From an uncultured Treponema sp. (GTDB lineage: Bacteria > Spirochaetota > Spirochaetia > Treponematales > Treponemataceae), in the NCBI GenBank assembly GCA_946410085.1, contig CAMJZA010000035.1:1-36385 (forward strand): 36,385 bases of DNA, read 5' to 3'. Position 1 is the first letter of the stretch; the number at the start of each line of letters is the position of its first letter. The notes beneath the pieces are model-generated. The model made no database searches, was not told the origin of the DNA, and saw only the letters and a list, made by a program, of their open reading frames with translations. Made by a program: the position numbers and the translations under genes. This document shows, piece after piece, positions 14,292-22,309 of this stretch.

Positions 14292-15101
14292 ATGAAAAGA
14301 CTGTTGATTGCGCTGACTGCGCTTGTGATTGCTTCCGCTACGGTATTCGCAGCCGGAAAGGGCAGGACAAACAAAAGCAAGGCCGCGAAGAAGGCTAAGG
14401 CTGCGGAGTTCGTCCGCATTGACTGCGGCGGCTTCGTCATGGGCAACGAAGAAGAACATACAACAGAGCATGAGGCCTGGGTGTCCGAGTTCTTCATCTG
14501 CACGCACGAGGTGACGCAGGAAGAGTATCAGCAGATTATGGGCGTGAATCCCAGCGCGCAAAAGGGAAAGAATCTCCCTGTCGAGTGCGTGACCTGGTTT
14601 GACGCCGTCGAATACTGCAACCAGCGGAGCATTGCGGAAGGTTTCACCCCCTGCTACACGGATGGTTTTGAGCTTAACATAGGCGCGGACGGCTACCGCC
14701 TGCCCACCGAGACGGAATGGGAATTCGCCGCACGCGGTGGGAACAATGGTGCGGGCTGCATTTACAGCGGAAGCGATGACATTGACAGCGTTGCGTGGTA
14801 TATGGAAAACAGCGCGGACACGCTCCACGAAGTCATGACCAAGGCCCCCAACGAACTGGGCATATACGATATGTCCGGCAGCGTTTCGGAATGGTGCTGG
14901 GACTGGTACGGGGATTACCCGGCAGGCCAGCAGGACATTGACCCCGAAGGCCCAGACTACGGTGACACGCGCATAGTGCGTGGCGGAGATTACGAATGCG
15001 GCAGGGATTGCTGTTCCGTCTCGTACCGCGACGCCGGCAATCCCGACACAGTCCAGGTCGGAATCGGCTTCCGTGTCGTGCGCTCCGGCCCCCGGGGATA
15101 A
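14292..15101 (+). CDS. Exported formylglycine-generating-enzyme homologue with catalytic Cys pair
   Basis: 269 residues, SD TTAGGAG. Signal peptide MKRLLIALTALVIASATVFA, then a Lys/Ala-rich linker. The SUMF1/FGE domain runs from ~40 to the end: FVRIDCGGFVMGN, ICTHEVTQEEYQQIMGVNPS, DGYRLPTETEWEFAARGG, ELGIYDMSGSVSEWCWDWYG, RIVRGGDYECGRDCC, GFRVVRS. Cys236 and Cys241 keep the C-x4-C spacing of the two active-site cysteines of true formylglycine-generating enzyme, which oxidises a Cys in sulfatases using Cu(I) and oxygen. Cys240 is an extra. The homologue at 7890 lacks both. No sulfatase is in the window, and an O2-using enzyme would be odd in a strict anaerobe, so the role is open. Confidence 0.8.
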   Translation: MKRLLIALTALVIASATVFAAGKGRTNKSKAAKKAKAAEFVRIDCGGFVMGNEEEHTTEHEAWVSEFFICTHEVTQEEYQQIMGVNPSAQKGKNLPVECVTWFDAVEYCNQRSIAEGFTPCYTDGFELNIGADGYRLPTETEWEFAARGGNNGAGCIYSGSDDIDSVAWYMENSADTLHEVMTKAPNELGIYDMSGSVSEWCWDWYGDYPAGQQDIDPEGPDYGDTRIVRGGDYECGRDCCSVSYRDAGNPDTVQVGIGFRVVRSGPRG

Positions 15102-15121
15102 GAAAACAAGGATTCGATAGC

Positions 15122-16267
15122 ATGAACGGAAACTGCATGCGGGCGGCGGAAGGTGATACGGAACGCAGCCGTGAAAGGACAATAATCAGGGCCAGCATCA
15201 TTGGCATCGCGACGAATTTCCTTCTGGCAGCTTTTAAGGCCGCCATCGGAATAGCAAGCAATTCCATTGCCATCGTACTTGATGCGGTGAATAACATTTC
15301 CGATGCGGGAAGCTCCCTTATTACGATAATCAGTACAAAACTTGCAGGCAAGTCACCGGACAAAAAGCACCCGTTCGGTTACGGAAGGATTGAATATCTC
15401 AGTTCGATGATTGTTTCCGCAATCATCCTGTATGCGGGAATGACGTCACTCGTGGAATCCGCCAAGAAAATAATCCATCCGGTACGTGCCGAATATTCTG
15501 TACTTTCACTGGTGATTCTGGGCGTTGCCGTTATTGCAAAGATTGTACTCGGACTGTACGTACAGAAAACCGGAAAAAAAGTCAATTCTGGAGCACTGAC
15601 TGCATCCGGCGCAGACGCCCTTTTTGATGCAATACTGTCCAGTTCAGTCCTTGCTTCTGCCGTAATTTACCTGATTTTCAAGCTTCCGCTCGAAGCTTTT
15701 GTCGGCGTGGTAATTTCCTGCTTCATCATTAAATCGGGAATCGAGATGATCTGTGAAACTCTGGATGACATCATCGGAAAGCGGACAGATGCAGCATTAA
15801 GCCGCCGGATAAAGCAGCTTATAGCAGAAGAACAGGAAGTTCGCGGAGCATACGATTTAATCATCAGCAATTATGGACCGAACAAAAACTATGCTTCAGT
15901 TCACATAGAACTGCCCGACACAATGACGGTCAAGGAAGTCGACAGCCTTACCCGCAGGATTGAACTTAAAGTTTTCAAGGAAACCGGCATCGTCCTTACT
16001 GCCGTCGGCGTCTATTCGTTCAATACAAGCAATGACGAAGCAGCCCGAATACAAAATGAAGTCAGGAAAATCGTTCTCCGCCACGACTGGGCACTGCAGA
16101 CCCACGGATTCTACGTTGATTTGGAACGGAAAATACTCAGGTTTGACACCGTACTCAGCTTTGCCATTTCACCGGAAGAAGCTATACAGACACTGTACAC
16201 GGAAGTCAGCGCAGCATTTCCAGACTATGAACTCCAGATTGCACCCGACGTTGATGTAAGCGAGTAG
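15122..16267 (+). CDS. Cation diffusion facilitator (CDF) transporter
   Basis: 381 residues from ATG 15122; the frame is open further upstream but that part lies inside the FGE gene. Several membrane helices between residues ~22 and 200 and a C-terminal cytoplasmic domain of about 170 residues. Helix 2 has LDAVNNISDAGSS: Asp54 and Asn58 take the place of the two Asp of FieF. Helix 5 has GADALFDAILSS, where Asp replaces the His of zinc-type members. The D/N plus D/D set is closer to Mn/Fe-type CDFs than to HDDD zinc exporters, a tentative inference. GKSPDKKHPFGYGRIEYLSS is the conserved loop after helix 2. CDFs export divalent metals by proton exchange, which fits the metal theme of the region. 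Confidence 0.85.
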   Translation: MNGNCMRAAEGDTERSRERTIIRASIIGIATNFLLAAFKAAIGIASNSIAIVLDAVNNISDAGSSLITIISTKLAGKSPDKKHPFGYGRIEYLSSMIVSAIILYAGMTSLVESAKKIIHPVRAEYSVLSLVILGVAVIAKIVLGLYVQKTGKKVNSGALTASGADALFDAILSSSVLASAVIYLIFKLPLEAFVGVVISCFIIKSGIEMICETLDDIIGKRTDAALSRRIKQLIAEEQEVRGAYDLIISNYGPNKNYASVHIELPDTMTVKEVDSLTRRIELKVFKETGIVLTAVGVYSFNTSNDEAARIQNEVRKIVLRHDWALQTHGFYVDLERKILRFDTVLSFAISPEEAIQTLYTEVSAAFPDYELQIAPDVDVSE

Positions 16268-16335
16268 AGGCAGCTATCTGTATCCGTCGGTGTATGGTAT
16301 ATGTATGGTACAATGAAGATAAGGAGATGTAGAGT

Positions 16336-17064
16336 ATGCTCGTATTTTTGGTCCTTACGTTTCTTTTTTTCGCAGGGAGCCTTATCGGCTGGGGACTGGA
16401 AGTATTCTGGCGGAAGTTCTTTGACGGGGCAAATCCCGAACACCGCTGGGTAAACCCCGGATTCCTGCACGGCCCCTATCTTCCCATCTACGGACTGAGC
16501 CTGTGCATCCTTTTTGCCCTTACATTCGTGCGCGTTGATTTTATCCACGGAGCGATTGCCCAGAAACTGGTATTGTTCGGCATTATGGCACTCTGCATCA
16601 CCGCCATCGAATTCCTCGGCGGGCTCGTTTTCATCAAGGGAATGCACATTAAACTGTGGGATTACAGCAGGAACCGGGGAAACATACTCGGCATCATCTG
16701 TCCCCAGTTCAGCTTCTACTGGTGGCTTTTGAGTGCCGTCTACTACTTTCTGATTCATCCGAAAATCCTCGCATGGCTCTACTGGTTTACCAATCATCTC
16801 GCATTCTGCCTTGTGGTCGGCTTCTTTTACGGCGTGATTACCGTTGACTTGTGCTACACACTGAACATCGCCGCAAAAATCAGCGCGTTCGCAAAGGAAT
16901 GGCAGATTGACGTGCGCTACGAAAGCCTGAAAACTTTTATTCAGAAGAAAAACGAGGAACTGCACGAAAAGCGGTATTTCATGCTCCCCTTCCTGTCTGC
17001 AAAACGAAGCCTTGCAGAAAACCTGCGTGAGGCTCTTGAAAAATGGGGAAAGCTACAGGACTAA
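16336..17064 (+). CDS. CmpB-like (ABC_trans_CmpB) membrane protein
   Basis: 242 residues, SD AAGGAG. About five membrane helices: LVFLVLTFLFFAGSLIGWGLEV, IYGLSLCILFALTF, LVLFGIMALCITAIEFLGG, FSFYWWLLSAVYYFLI, LAFCLVVGFFYGVITV. GFLHGPYLPIYG and KLWDYSRNRGNILGIICP are family hallmarks of the putative ABC-transporter type IV (CmpB) proteins. They are common in Firmicutes and treponemes, and despite the name no ATPase partner is usually known. The C-terminus is a charged cytoplasmic tail. The gene has its own short leader with a TACAAT near 16307 but no clear -35. Function unknown. Confidence 0.8.
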   Translation: MLVFLVLTFLFFAGSLIGWGLEVFWRKFFDGANPEHRWVNPGFLHGPYLPIYGLSLCILFALTFVRVDFIHGAIAQKLVLFGIMALCITAIEFLGGLVFIKGMHIKLWDYSRNRGNILGIICPQFSFYWWLLSAVYYFLIHPKILAWLYWFTNHLAFCLVVGFFYGVITVDLCYTLNIAAKISAFAKEWQIDVRYESLKTFIQKKNEELHEKRYFMLPFLSAKRSLAENLREALEKWGKLQD

Positions 17065-17108
17065 AATGAAACCGGAAAAACTGCGCCTTGATTCTTTTGC
17101 ACCATAAT

Positions 17109-17124
17109 GTTGTTATATGCTAAC
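17109..17124. promoter_or_regulatory. GTTAG-N6-CTAAC type operator (one mismatch)
   Basis: Reads GTTGT, six bases, CTAAC. It precedes the broken methyltransferase gene and matches three better sites at 17879, 26551 and 29466. Confidence 0.45.
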
Positions 17125-17142
17125 AAAAGGATTTTAATACTA

Positions 17143-17710
17143 ATGGCATTTACGGACAACTTCGGACACCCCAAGGGGCTGGTAGGACGGCTCATGCTGG
17201 TTATGATGGAAAAAGAGCACTACCCGATGGCTCGATGGGCCTTGGAACAGCTGGAACTTCCCCAGGCAGGCGAGATAGCCGATATCGGCTGCGGGGGCGG
17301 CTACAACATGCAGCGGATGCTGGAAAGAAGCGGCACTGCAAGGGTATACGGGATTGACATTTCCGCAGAAAGCGTGAGAAGGCAAAAAAGGTCAACAAAT
17401 CCGAACTGGGCAAACGCTGCGAAGTTTTCCGGGGAAGTGCAGAAAATCTGCCGTTCAAGGACGGACAGCTCGACCTGGTGACGGCATTTGAGACCGTATA
17501 TTTCTGGAAGAATATAGAACCCTCAAAAACGGCGGAAAATTCGCCGTCATCTGCAATTACGGCGCTCCGAAAATAGACTGGGAAAAGAAAGTTCCCTGCA
17601 TGACACGGTACACGGAAAAACAACTTACAGAGCTTATGAAAGGGGCCGGTCTCAAGGACATCGTGACCAATCTGCATGAAACCCTCTACCTCGTGCAGGG
17701 AACAAGATAA
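17143..17710 (+). pseudogene. Broken class I SAM methyltransferase, paralogue of the left-edge gene
   Basis: Starts MAFTDNFGHPKGLVGRLML and holds the SAM loop ADIGCGGGYNMQRMLE and VYGIDISAESV. One base is missing in the A/G-rich stretch near 17370-17385 (SVRKAKKVNKS is expected). The next frame continues KRCEVFRGSAENLPFKDG and LVTAFETVYFWKNIEP. A short deletion near 17520 then shifts to the third frame (LKNGGKFAVICNYGAPK through to HETLYLVQGTR). The last 144 bases match 1-144 at about 93%, with the first 56 identical. At least two lesions, so it is probably not functional. A DtxR-like half-palindrome upstream suggests it once belonged to the metal regulon. Confidence 0.85.
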
Positions 17711-17832
17711 TTTTCGTAAAACAAAAAAACAGGGTAGGGATAAAAAACGATCATTGCGTAAAACAAGCTGGAGCAGATTACAAGGCTGAAAGTATACGAT
17801 ACAGTATTATTTATTTTCACTACAAGTTAGCA

Positions 17833-17861
17833 TTGACAAATTATTTTCATTATGATAGCCT
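17833..17861 (+). promoter_or_regulatory. Promoter of the nitrogenase-like operon
   Basis: TTGACA (17833-17838) preceded by AGTTAGCA. With a 17-base spacer the -10 is TAGCCT (17856-17861); TATGAT at 17851 is a better hexamer but too close. A weak promoter is expected. Confidence 0.55.
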
Positions 17862-17878
17862 GCTTCCATTACATAACA

Positions 17879-17894
17879 GTTAGGTTAAGCTAAC
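17879..17894. promoter_or_regulatory. Palindromic operator, DtxR/IdeR-like
   Basis: GTTAG, GTTAAG, CTAAC: perfect 5-base arms, 6-base spacer. Positions 17880-17898 agree with the DtxR/IdeR consensus TTAGGTTAGGCTAACCTAA at 16 of 19 positions. It lies in the leader just before the operon. Binding by a DtxR-family (for example TroR-like) repressor is inferred. Confidence 0.6.
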
Positions 17895-17916
17895 AAAAAG
17901 AAGGGAAGATATATCT

Positions 17917-19056
17917 ATGATTTTTACGGAAAAGAAAAAAGCAAACAAAATCTTGATTCCTGTACTGATGCTTTCGGTATTGCTTTCAGGCTGTGTACAG
18001 GAAAAAGCAAATCAGGGTACAAATGCCGCAGCAGACGAAAGTACACGGACTATTGTTGACCAGGTCGGCAATACAGTTGTCCTTCCGAAAGAGATAAACC
18101 GTGTAGTCATTGCGTCAGTATGGCCGCTTTGCTCCGCGTATTGCCTCATGTTCGGAACTGACAAGCTTGTCGGCCTTGACCCGGCAATTATTTCTGCTGC
18201 CGAAAACTCCATGCTCATAAAGATTGCGCCGGAGCTTTCAAATTTGCCGAGCGATTTCAGCAAGAACGGTTCACTGAATGCGGAAGAACTTTTGAAACTC
18301 AAGCCGGATGTCGTTCTGTATGCTTCAGGCGTTATGGAAGACTATGAGGTTGCAACGCAGGCTGGAATTCCGGCAGTAGGATTCAGCCTCAGTGCGAAAA
18401 ACTTCAATGCCGTTGAAACAATCAACAGCTGGATGGAACTTCTGGCAGAGGTAATGAATGTCTCTTACGATACGTCAAAATTCGTCGAATACGGTAACAA
18501 AATGCAGGCTCTTGTCGCAGACAGACTCAAGGACGTAAAGGAAGAGGACAAGCCGGCGGCAATGATAATTCACAAATATTCGGCAACAACGCTTGCGATT
18601 CCGGGGACTTCAACCTGGGGAGACTACTGGATCACGGCTTCCGGCGCACGCAATGTTGCGAATGAGAACAAGGGAACGCCGCAGGTAACTGTTGAGCAGA
18701 TCTATAAATGGAATCCCGACCGCATCTACATAACGAATTTCAGTGACGCTGTTCCTGATGATTTGTACAACAACACGCTTGAAGGTTACGACTGGTCAAA
18801 TGTCGGTGCGGTAAAATCGCACAATGTCTATAAGATGCCGCTTGGAATTTACCGCTGGTATGTTACGAATACAGATTCAGCACTCACGCTTCTGTGGCTT
18901 GCAAAGCAGCATCACACTGCACTCTTCGCCGACATCGACATGGATACTGAGATTAAGAAATATTATAAGGAGTTTTACCGCATTGATCTGAGTGATGACG
19001 ACATCCGTGAAATCTATACGCCTAAACGTGATGCGGCGCGTGGTATAAAAAAATAA
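17917..19056 (+). CDS. ABC transporter substrate-binding lipoprotein, iron-complex/cobalamin type (copy 1)
   Basis: 379 residues, SD AAGGGAAG. Lipoprotein signal with LLSGC at about residues 22-26. The class III (FecB/BtuF-type) fold: VVDQVGNTVVLPKEINRVVI-like start, LGTDKLVGLDP-like loop, LNAEELLKLKPDVVLYAS, then a long helix and IYKWNPDRIYITNF. Near the end, IYRWYVTNTDSALTLLWLAK corresponds to MYRWxPPSSDTPLAL in the two paralogues downstream. It is the first gene of the operon, only 12 bases before the Fe-protein gene. The ligand is probably an iron chelate, heme or corrinoid; the sequence does not decide which. Confidence 0.85.
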   Translation: MIFTEKKKANKILIPVLMLSVLLSGCVQEKANQGTNAAADESTRTIVDQVGNTVVLPKEINRVVIASVWPLCSAYCLMFGTDKLVGLDPAIISAAENSMLIKIAPELSNLPSDFSKNGSLNAEELLKLKPDVVLYASGVMEDYEVATQAGIPAVGFSLSAKNFNAVETINSWMELLAEVMNVSYDTSKFVEYGNKMQALVADRLKDVKEEDKPAAMIIHKYSATTLAIPGTSTWGDYWITASGARNVANENKGTPQVTVEQIYKWNPDRIYITNFSDAVPDDLYNNTLEGYDWSNVGAVKSHNVYKMPLGIYRWYVTNTDSALTLLWLAKQHHTALFADIDMDTEIKKYYKEFYRIDLSDDDIREIYTPKRDAARGIKK

Positions 19057-19068
19057 TTGAAGGCTTTT

Positions 19069-19857
19069 ATGGTAAAGATTGCAATTTACGGCAAAGGCGG
19101 AATCGGAAAGTCAACGACCACGTCAAATTTGAGCGCGGCCTTGAGCAAGCTTGGCCTTACGGTCATGCAGATTGGCTGTGACCCAAAATCGGATTCCGTG
19201 AAGAACCTCTGCGGAGGGAACAAGATTCCGACCGTGCTTGATATGCTCCGCAGTGAGAAGGCAAAGACGCTTGCCCTTGAAGATATTGTTTTCAAAGGTT
19301 ATAACGGCGTGCTTTGCGTTGAAGCCGGCGGTCCTACACCGGGCATTGGCTGTGCAGGGCGTGGGATAATCACGGCCTTTGACAAGCTTGAGGAGCTTGA
19401 CGCATTTGAGACATACAAGCCCGATGTCGTCTTGTACGATGTCCTTGGTGACGTTGTTTGCGGAGGTTTCGCAATGCCAATCCGCAACGGCTATGCCGAC
19501 AAGGTTTTCATCATAACGAGCGGTGAGATGATGGCTCTGTATGCCGCAAGCAACATTGTCCACGCAATCAAGAATTTCGGGAGCCGCGGCTATGCGCAAT
19601 ATGCCGGCGTCATCTTGAACAGCCGCAATGTCAAGGATGAGGAGGCGACTGTTCAGGAAGCGCTCGGCGAGATCGGCGGGAAAATAATCAAGCTTGTGCC
19701 ACGCGATCCGTCCGTTCAGGTTGCTGAAAATCAGGGCAAGACGGTTATTGAAGCGCTGCCTGAAAGCGAAATGGCGGCTGTCTATATGGATCTTGCCAAA
19801 AAAGTCATGGCGGAATGTGGTGTCACGGTTCATCCTGAGCGGCAGGAGATAGCTTGA
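19069..19857 (+). CDS. NifH-like nitrogenase-family Fe protein (ATP-dependent reductase)
   Basis: 262 residues from ATG 19069, SD TGAAGG; an upstream in-frame TTG at 19057 is less likely. P-loop [11 protein letters not shown] at residues 7-17, switch I region IGCDPKSDS. [4Fe-4S] ligands Cys94 in GIGCAGRG and Cys130 in [11 protein letters not shown], both at the family positions, with Arg97 at the site ADP-ribosylated in NifH. The protein should be a homodimer with one bridging cluster and pass electrons to the NifDK-like pair on ATP hydrolysis. It could also be compared with BchL/ChlL and CfbC. Its stop overlaps the start of the NifD-like gene (TGATG). All the residues needed for Fe-protein function are present. 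Confidence 0.95.
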   Translation: MVKIAIYGKGGIGKSTTTSNLSAALSKLGLTVMQIGCDPKSDSVKNLCGGNKIPTVLDMLRSEKAKTLALEDIVFKGYNGVLCVEAGGPTPGIGCAGRGIITAFDKLEELDAFETYKPDVVLYDVLGDVVCGGFAMPIRNGYADKVFIITSGEMMALYAASNIVHAIKNFGSRGYAQYAGVILNSRNVKDEEATVQEALGEIGGKIIKLVPRDPSVQVAENQGKTVIEALPESEMAAVYMDLAKKVMAECGVTVHPERQEIA

Positions 19858-21113
19858 TGTGCGTCTGTCCTGAATTCGAAAAGACTTTGCATTATGTCAG
19901 TCCTGCTCACGGAGGATGGGGCGTAATCCGTGTTGCCGCGCTCATACCGGAAAGCTACATGCTCTTTGTCGCTCCGTTTGCGTGTGGGAGGCACGGTGCG
20001 CTCGGCGGAATCATAAACAACTGCAAGGATAAGGTCAGCTATCTTTTTATTGATGAAGCTGATATTGTAAGCGGCCATTACGAACATCTTATTCCGGGTG
20101 CTGTTGAAGAGTTGTTTTCGTATCTTCCGTCGCGGCCGAAGGTGCTGAGCATATTTGTGAGCTGCCTTGACGATTTGCTCGGAACAGACCACAAAAGCCT
20201 TGACGCAGAGCTTGAAGAAATGTTTCCGGGAACGCGCTTCCTTGAATGTCACATGAATCCCTTTAAGGGAGACACGAAGACACCGCCGGCAATCGGCTTG
20301 CAGAATTCTATATTCTCGCTCTTGGAAAAACGCCCGGTAAATGCACGGCAGATAAACATGATCGGTAATAATGCATTTGTGCGTCCAGAATATGAGCTTT
20401 TCGGGCTTTTGAAAAGCTGCGGAATTTCGGTGAAGCATATCGGAACCTGCATGAATTACGAGGATTTCATGCAGATGGGAGAGAGCTGCTTCAATCTCGT
20501 GCTTTCGCCTACCGCAAAGATGGCAGCAGAAAAAATGCAGAAATTGCTCGGTATTCCATTTTTCACATCGTACGTTTCGTATGACCCGGAAGAAATTGAA
20601 GCTGTATATCACAGGCTTGAAATGCAGCTCAACATAATGCTGCCTGATTTTTCGTCTTACAAGACCGAAGCAATTCAGTCTATTAAAGTTGCGCAGGAAA
20701 CTGTCGGAAGTTACCCGATAGCAATAGACTATCAGGCAGTACGAAAGCCCTTTACGCTTGCGAAAGTACTTTTGCAGTACGGTTTTAACGTCCAGATGAT
20801 TTGTACGGAAAACGGCGTACCTGAATTTGAGAAAGAAGCCTGTCTTGCCGTCATGCAGAAGAATCCGGAGATAAAAATAATCGATGTAATCAGCCATAAA
20901 ACTGCCTGCTTTGAATTCGAGAACATGAAATGTCTCTGCATCGGCTTTGACTGCGGCTACATGACAAAGTCAAAGCACGTCGTCGTTCAGATGGATGATG
21001 AAGGTTTGTACGGCTTTTATGGAATCAAAATGCTGATGAAGCAGGTCCTTTGGGCATTCAAAAATGAAATCGATGTAAACAGCGAAATCAATAATGCAGG
21101 TCTTGTCGTATGA
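19857..21113 (+). CDS. NifD-like nitrogenase component 1 subunit
   Basis: 418 residues from ATG 19857. Component-1 fold: PAHGGWGVIRVAALIPES, LFVAPFACGRHGALGG (Cys43, matching NifD Cys88), IFVSCLDDLLGTDH (Cys103, matching NifD Cys154). The position of NifD Cys62 is in SPAHGG and has no Cys. The FeMo-cofactor ligand Cys275 aligns with Ser217 in NLVLSPTAK, and the stretch around His442 (QMDDEGLYGFYGIKM) has no His. So no FeMo-type cofactor is expected; at most a simple Fe-S cluster shared with the partner. At 418 residues it is close to the BchN/CfbD size. It overlaps the next gene as ATGA. Alignments were made by eye. Confidence 0.9.
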   Translation: MCVCPEFEKTLHYVSPAHGGWGVIRVAALIPESYMLFVAPFACGRHGALGGIINNCKDKVSYLFIDEADIVSGHYEHLIPGAVEELFSYLPSRPKVLSIFVSCLDDLLGTDHKSLDAELEEMFPGTRFLECHMNPFKGDTKTPPAIGLQNSIFSLLEKRPVNARQINMIGNNAFVRPEYELFGLLKSCGISVKHIGTCMNYEDFMQMGESCFNLVLSPTAKMAAEKMQKLLGIPFFTSYVSYDPEEIEAVYHRLEMQLNIMLPDFSSYKTEAIQSIKVAQETVGSYPIAIDYQAVRKPFTLAKVLLQYGFNVQMICTENGVPEFEKEACLAVMQKNPEIKIIDVISHKTACFEFENMKCLCIGFDCGYMTKSKHVVVQMDDEGLYGFYGIKMLMKQVLWAFKNEIDVNSEINNAGLVV

Positions 21114-22309
21114 GTAAACTGTGTGTCAATTTGCCGCCTTTTGCGCCCGACTATTCTGGCGTTGCCTCGACTTTGTTTGAGCTTGGCGGAATGATCGTGA
21201 TTCACGATGCTTCCGGCTGTACAGGAAACTACCTGGGATACGATGAACCCCGCTGGCTTGGCTCAAAGGCCCTTGTCTTCTGTTCTGGCCTGCGCCACAT
21301 GGATGCAATTCTTGGTAACGACGATTTGCTGATTCAGCGCATTGTCAATGCCGTGAATGATACGCACCCGAAGTTTGTCGCCCTGCTTGGAAGCCCTGTC
21401 CCGATGGTTATCGGTACGGATTACGAAGGCATTGCCACCGAGCTTGAGGCTCGGACCGGAATCCCCTGCTTCGGTTTTGATACGAAAGGTCTTGCATACT
21501 ACACAAAAGGCGTTTCGATGGCAATTATAGCGCTTCTGAAGAAATTCTGCCCGAAAAAGGCAGCTGCGGGTGGAACAGCGGCAGCCAAAGAAAGCCATGC
21601 CATAAACTTGCTCGGTACGACCCCACTCGATTTCGGGAATACCGACAACGTAAAGCGTTTTGTTTCGCTTTTTCAGTCGAACGGTATAAAAGTCCTGAAC
21701 AGCTTCGGCATGGAAAATTCGCTTGAAAACATTCGGCTTGCGGCTGACGCCGGGTTGAATCTGGTCGTTTCCGGAAGCGGCTATGAAGCGGCTGTATACA
21801 TGAAGAAGACCTACGGCATTCCTTTTGTATGTGAAACGCCGGTCGGTGACGGCGGCATTGCTTTGCGACGCATACAGGCTTTTTTCGACGGTGATAGCGA
21901 CAGTGAAATGCCGGAGCTGAATGGAACGGAAGGTGAACGGATTTTTATTGCCGGCGACCAGGTTATATCAAATTCAATACGCAATTATATGGAAGAACTG
22001 AGCCGCGATACCGGAAAGAACGTTTCCGTCCGTGTCGGGACCCTTTTTGACGCGATTCCGGCTTTGCAGCGGAAGAATGACCTCGCGATAAAAGATGAGC
22101 TTGAGCTGCGCACGTTTTTGAACAGCGCTGAATGCGACAGGATTGTTGCGGACCCGCTTGTTGAGCAGCTGCTCACCGCAAAAACAAAAGAGAGGGGCGT
22201 TCAGTTTTTCGGTCTTCCGCATACGGCTGTCTCAAGCAAAATTTGCTGGGACAAGACAAAGCTGTTTTTATCTGAGGAATTCAAATCGTTTATAACGGAG
22301 GTTTTATGA
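21110..22309 (+). CDS. NifK-like nitrogenase component 1 subunit
   Basis: 399 residues, ATG overlapping the previous stop. Opening FAPDYSGVASTLFELGGMIVI, then HDASGCTGNYLGYDEPRW with Cys37 at the NifK Cys95 position. The NifK Cys70 and Cys153 positions are occupied by a Pro-rich start and by GSPVPMVIGTD (Ser95). RTGIPCFGFDTKG and YGIPFVCETPVGDGGI are component-1 landmarks. With the partner only three interface cysteines remain (two in D, one in K), a count more like the [4Fe-4S] NB-cluster of dark protochlorophyllide reductase than the 8Fe P-cluster. Paired with the preceding gene it should form an alpha2beta2 complex. The next gene overlaps by 4 bases. Confidence 0.9.
   Translation: MSKLCVNLPPFAPDYSGVASTLFELGGMIVIHDASGCTGNYLGYDEPRWLGSKALVFCSGLRHMDAILGNDDLLIQRIVNAVNDTHPKFVALLGSPVPMVIGTDYEGIATELEARTGIPCFGFDTKGLAYYTKGVSMAIIALLKKFCPKKAAAGGTAAAKESHAINLLGTTPLDFGNTDNVKRFVSLFQSNGIKVLNSFGMENSLENIRLAADAGLNLVVSGSGYEAAVYMKKTYGIPFVCETPVGDGGIALRRIQAFFDGDSDSEMPELNGTEGERIFIAGDQVISNSIRNYMEELSRDTGKNVSVRVGTLFDAIPALQRKNDLAIKDELELRTFLNSAECDRIVADPLVEQLLTAKTKERGVQFFGLPHTAVSSKICWDKTKLFLSEEFKSFITEVL

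Noticed and set aside
14996..15121. N-terminal extension of the CDF transporter
   Set aside because: It is an out-of-frame reading of the FGE gene; ATG 15122 gives the normal CDF N-terminus.
19069..22309. Nitrogen fixation (true NifHDK)
   Set aside because: FeMo-cofactor ligands and three of six P-cluster cysteines are missing and no nifB, nifE or nifN genes are present.
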